From contig NZ_JAGJEA010000005.1 in assembly GCF_018100805.1 (NCBI RefSeq), positions 124,001 to 188,000 on the forward strand: a stretch of 64,000 nucleotides of DNA, read 5' to 3'. The first letter of the stretch is position 1. Every line of letters begins with the position of its first letter. This DNA comes from Aquimarina sp. MMG016. Its GTDB lineage: Bacteria > Bacteroidota > Bacteroidia > Flavobacteriales > Flavobacteriaceae. Of this stretch, positions 63,068 through 64,000 are shown piece by piece. The notes under the pieces are model-generated. The model was not told the origin of the DNA and ran no database searches. It worked only from the letters and a program-made list of their open reading frames with translations. Made by a program: the position numbers and the translations under genes.

Positions 63068-64000
63068 TTATTTCTTTTTTGCAGAAGTCTTTTTAGTAGT
63101 TTTCTTTTTGGTTGTTTTCTTCTTAGGAGCGTTTTTCTCGATTAGGTCTTTTACTTTTTCTAAAGTTAATTTAGAAGCATCTACAGTTTTAGGTAACTCG
63201 ATTTTAATTTTACCTTTTATAATATTACTTCTGCCCCATCTGGCTTTTTCTACACGAATACCTTCTTCCTCCCAATTATGGATTACCTTATCAATCTCCT
63301 TTTGTTTCTTTTCCTCGATCAATTGTACAATATCCTCATCAGAAAGGTTATCAAAATCGTATTTTTTATTTACATTGATAAACATCCCGTTCCATTTAAT
63401 AAATGGACCAAATCGACCTTTACCTTTTTGCACAGGAAGATTCTCATACGTATATATTGGAGCATCTGCTTTTTCTTTAGCATCGATCAATTCAATTGCT
63501 CTTTCTAAAGAAGTATTTAATGGATCTTCTCCTTTATCTAGCGAAACAAATTTTTCGCCAAAACGCACATAGGGGCCAAAACGACCATTATTAACCACAA
63601 GAGTTTCTCCTTTATATGTTCCGATCTCCTTTGGTAACTGAAATAAATCCATTGCTTCTTCAAAGGTAATACTGCTTAATGTCTGACCAGGAGGTAAACT
63701 TGCAAACCTAGGTTTATCCTCATCCTCTGCAGTACCAATCTGAACCATTGGACCAAATTTACCTAAACGCACACTTACAGGCTTTCCTGTTGCAGGATCT
63801 TCTCCTAGTATTCTCTCCCCGACTTCTCGATCAGCATTCTGAGCTACATCTTCTACTCGCGGATGGAATTCATCATAAAACTCTTTCATGACGTGAGTCC
63901 AGTCTTCCTGACCTTCTGCTATCTCATCAAAATCCTGCTCTACCTTTGCGGTAAAATTATAATCAAGGATTGAAGAAAAATGATTCACCAAAAAGTCATT
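63068..64000 (-). CDS. topA: DNA topoisomerase I, C-terminal part (runs off the window)
   Basis: About 311 residues of the C-terminus are visible; the rest lies beyond position 64000. The segment NHFSSILDYNFTAKVEQDF ends the toprim-containing core, and then three related C-terminal repeats follow (GKFGPMVQIG, GRFGPYVRFGEKFVSLDKGE, GRFGPFIKWNGMFINVNKK), as in Bacteroidota TopA, where the Cys zinc fingers are replaced by this repeat type. A lysine-rich tail (about 30 residues of KKTTKKK type) closes the protein. It relaxes negative supercoils. The frame is open to the window edge, so no start is given. Confidence 0.95.
   Translation of the reverse strand, partial: NDFLVNHFSSILDYNFTAKVEQDFDEIAEGQEDWTHVMKEFYDEFHPRVEDVAQNADREVGERILGEDPATGKPVSVRLGKFGPMVQIGTAEDEDKPRFASLPPGQTLSSITFEEAMDLFQLPKEIGTYKGETLVVNNGRFGPYVRFGEKFVSLDKGEDPLNTSLERAIELIDAKEKADAPIYTYENLPVQKGKGRFGPFIKWNGMFINVNKKYDFDNLSDEDIVQLIEEKKQKEIDKVIHNWEEEGIRVEKARWGRSNIIKGKIKIELPKTVDASKLTLEKVKDLIEKNAPKKKTTKKKTTKKTSAKKK

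Overview
The window comes from a marine-type member of the Flavobacteriaceae (Bacteroidota), probably near Aquimarina. The evidence is a complete gldKLMN gliding / type IX secretion locus, two TonB receptor plus DUF4249 pairs, a FecR/ECF-sigma pair, Bacteroidota-style promoters (-7 box close to TAnnTTTG), AT-rich spacers, and many lipoproteins with a Cys at the end of the signal peptide. No phage, transposase or CRISPR array is visible, so this is chromosomal core DNA with some accessory patches. Gene functions below come from reading motifs by eye; no database search was possible.

Layout. 1-5.5 kb: a GIY-YIG nuclease gene between two copies of an 82-bp compound palindrome, then a two-component operon with a small lipoprotein, two tandem TPR histidine kinases whose kinase halves are almost identical, and one response regulator. 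5.5-7.4 kb: repeat-rich spacer with an orphan 79-codon gene and a 41-codon ORF followed by its own terminator. 7.4-11.6 kb: rtcB with an overlapping small gene, a lipoprotein with a possible papain-like fold, an S24-like protein and a WYL regulator. 11.6-17.8 kb: a LacI-family regulator, a SUMF1-fold lipoprotein, a surface GH11 xylanase and isocitrate lyase; the LacI gene and aceA share a related upstream region containing AACGTT-centred palindromes.

17.9-31 kb: two nutrient-sensing and uptake loci. The first is ECF sigma, FecR, STN-type TonB receptor and DUF4249 lipoprotein. The second is a TonB receptor without STN, DUF4249 lipoprotein, LytS-type kinase and LytTR regulator. A hydrolase-like lipoprotein and a two-gene membrane operon lie between them. 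An initiator tRNA follows. 31.5-36.5 kb: leuC-leuD-leuA-leuB, with a different repeat family in each of the three spacers.

36.7-42.3 kb: small conserved genes, DUF2237, an FAD oxidoreductase, a pair of tiny membrane proteins, a QueD/PTPS homologue and glutathione peroxidase. Three spacers here carry an inverted repeat of the form TGTTTAR-N16-TYAAACR (two perfect, one degenerate), which suggests one shared regulator, possibly for light or oxidative stress. 42.4-46.9 kb: an S41 peptidase, two tandemly duplicated outer-membrane proteins and an AraC regulator whose 3' end was partly copied with the duplication. 47-53.5 kb: TolC-RND-HlyD efflux operon with a MarR gene. 53.7-57.1 kb: ABC-F ATPase, DUF983 protein and an FAD oxidoreductase. 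57.2-64 kb: gldN-M-L-K, an arginase-fold protein lacking the usual metal ligands, and the 3' part of topA (cut by the window end).
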